Assembly: GCA_947625715.1 (NCBI GenBank)
Contig: CANQPR010000077.1
Coordinates: forward strand, 1-6,245
DNA: 6,245 bases
Direction of reading: 5' to 3'
DNA from: an uncultured Bacilli bacterium
Lineage (GTDB): Bacteria; Bacillota_I; Bacilli_A; RF39; UBA660
The position numbers and the translations under genes are program-made. Positions 4,923-6,245 of the stretch are shown piece by piece. Within the stretch, counting starts at the first letter, position 1. Every line of letters begins with the position of its first letter. Under the pieces are notes generated by a model. The model searched no databases. It saw only the letters and a program-made list of their open reading frames with translations, and was not told where the DNA came from.

Positions 4923-6173
4923 TTAATTTACTGTTAAGCGATAGGGATTATCTATACTGCCATAATCTTCACTATTATCTTCTTCAATTTTGATGTTACT
5001 ATTTAAATACACAACAGGACGGATAGCATGAGGAGAACTAGCGGATGCACTACCATCTACTAATCCATTATCGTAAATATAAAAAACATTAAAATCATAT
5101 CGGTCTTCAGGAGAAGGCGTTATCGTCCATGAACTCGCAGAATTATCATATAACCAACTATTTTTAGCACAGTTAGTTTGATTTGTTCCACTACCCCATT
5201 TATACATACCTGTTGTTAAACAACTTTGCCTTTTTGTCTCTCCACCACCACTCGTTGCAAGCCCATAATCACTTGAATACATTAAGCCAACATAGCCTGT
5301 CCAATGTGTTGTCCTTTCTCTAACACTACTACATATAGATACACTACTATCACATAAACGACCATTATTTTCACTTCGCTCCATTTCATACATATATGTC
5401 GGTGTACCTAAATCTTGGTTTAAATAAATATCCACTGGGGTTGTGCCTGTATTCCATTTTATTTTACTTACCATGGCTCTTGCATCATCATTTAAACCTA
5501 TACTCTCCCATTTCGGACATTCTTTTACATATTTATTGTCACCACTATAGCATGTACCTCCTGCTTTTTTTTGATAAAAGTTTTCATTTAAAACTTTTGC
5601 TATAGCAGACGTACTCCATTCATTTACTCCATAGTCGCTTCCATTTACACTACTTTTTGATGAATCCCAACTATAGGAACCTATACTGTCTCTAATAATT
5701 TTTATGTGACTTTTTAATATTTCATTTTCTTCATCTTCTATGTTATTCATAACTCCTATTATCCGCCAGGTTTCATTATTAAACGCAACATAATTATTAG
5801 GATTTGCTCCTATAAATCGTAAATTATTATCAGAAGTTCCATCATAAACTAACTCTGTTGGTTTAGATTTCTGTAAATTTCCAAAATATTCTTTACTTTG
5901 ATTTTTAACAAAATATAAATCACACTTAGTTCCTGTTGTTGTTAAATCAGATATCAATGCTTTTTTTATTTTACTATTCCATACTACAGTTGCATTATTT
6001 GTACAAATTCCCTTTTCAAAATCGTAAAATTCTTCTTCTTTTGGTATTTCATTTACCTGTTTGTTATCTTTATAAAAGGCAAATATAATATCTCCTTTTC
6101 CTTCATAGATGAAATTGCCTTCCATTACTTTAAATGATTTTTGTACTTTAAAGTTAGCAAATGTCTTTTCCAT
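4923..6173 (-). CDS. Uncharacterised cysteine-containing surface-type protein of gut Bacilli
   Basis: I recognise the general type, large multicopy proteins of uncultured gut Bacilli, but no function is established. From ATG at 6173 it has 416 residues. An N-terminal module (about 1-90) has GKGDIIFAFYKDNK (26-39) and two Cys (57, 84) in C-T-N-N and GTKCDLYF. A spacer follows, then a large domain (about 120-416) with NPNNYVAFNNETWRIIGVMN (125-144), YSWDSS, VNEWS, THWTGYVGLMYSSDYG (289-304), SSWTITPSPE and HAIRPVVYLNSN (382-393). The latter resembles the FGE/C-type-lectin-like domains whose members end in an R-P-V-x-Y-L motif (inference). There are eight Cys, an even number compatible with disulfides. 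No signal peptide, membrane helix or sorting signal is seen, unusual for the type. Start: AAAGGA (6186-6191) lies 12 bases upstream of the ATG, a little long. The frame stays open upstream through TTG at 6221 to the window edge, so a longer N-terminus is possible. It shows no functional link to the ACP operon. Confidence 0.7.
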   Translation of the reverse strand: MEKTFANFKVQKSFKVMEGNFIYEGKGDIIFAFYKDNKQVNEIPKEEEFYDFEKGICTNNATVVWNSKIKKALISDLTTTGTKCDLYFVKNQSKEYFGNLQKSKPTELVYDGTSDNNLRFIGANPNNYVAFNNETWRIIGVMNNIEDEENEILKSHIKIIRDSIGSYSWDSSKSSVNGSDYGVNEWSTSAIAKVLNENFYQKKAGGTCYSGDNKYVKECPKWESIGLNDDARAMVSKIKWNTGTTPVDIYLNQDLGTPTYMYEMERSENNGRLCDSSVSICSSVRERTTHWTGYVGLMYSSDYGLATSGGGETKRQSCLTTGMYKWGSGTNQTNCAKNSWLYDNSASSWTITPSPEDRYDFNVFYIYDNGLVDGSASASSPHAIRPVVYLNSNIKIEEDNSEDYGSIDNPYRLTVN

Positions 6174-6245
6174 TATTCTAAACATTCCTTTCCGCTTCAC
6201 TACGTTTTGCTTAAGCCACAAACCGCAATGAAAATAATTATCTAA

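Noticed and set aside
5396..5605. Plus-strand open frame of 69 codons resembling a membrane peptide
   Set aside because: Antisense to the surface-type protein gene and without supporting signals.
1..6245. Mycoplasma-type genetic code (TGA as tryptophan)
   Set aside because: Conserved tryptophans are encoded by TGG and no gene needs TGA to be read through.

Overview
The window is A+T-rich bacterial DNA read with the standard bacterial code: tryptophans are encoded by TGG, and TGA is not read through inside any long gene. Shine-Dalgarno sites of the AGGAGG/AGGTGA type, an operon with short or overlapping gene junctions, and a surface-type protein resembling those common in uncultured gut Bacilli (RF39/Mycoplasmatota-like and Erysipelotrichales-like lineages) suggest a low-GC, fermentative, host-associated Bacillota or Mycoplasmatota-related bacterium. 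This placement is inferred from gene content and composition, not from a marker gene.

Layout. Positions 1 to about 4200 hold a four-gene minus-strand operon, transcribed in the order acyl carrier protein (3941-4183), CocE/NonD-type alpha/beta hydrolase (2112-3923), phosphate acetyl/butyryltransferase (1086-2102) and butyrate-kinase-type acyl kinase (1-1099, running off the window). Gaps between these genes are 17 bp or less, and the last pair overlaps by 14 bp. Diverging from it is a plus-strand holo-ACP synthase gene, acpS (4292-4621). The roughly 100 bp between the two start codons contains two mirror-image promoters with nearly identical extended -10 elements and leaders. A 7-bp stem with T-tracts on both strands follows acpS and looks like a bidirectional terminator. 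A spacer of about 300 bp (4622-4922) holds several short hairpins and possible decayed coding fragments. The rest (4923 to about 6173 or beyond) is a large minus-strand gene for a cysteine-containing, repeat-family-like protein with no visible signal peptide.

How the genes may work together. AcpS converts apo-ACP to holo-ACP, so the divergent pair supplies a carrier protein and its own activating enzyme. The phosphotransacylase and acyl kinase interconvert acyl-thioester, acyl-phosphate and free acid plus ATP. The hydrolase could release or process an acyl or ester group. The simplest reading is acyl-CoA to acid fermentation (butyrate, acetate or branched-chain acid) next to an ACP gene. A more adventurous reading is a dedicated ACP-linked acyl activation or release module. 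In support of the second, the ACP and AcpS have unusual interface residues, and the Pta-like enzyme departs from the family at two positions usually conserved around the active site. These comparisons were made from memory of the families and need an alignment.
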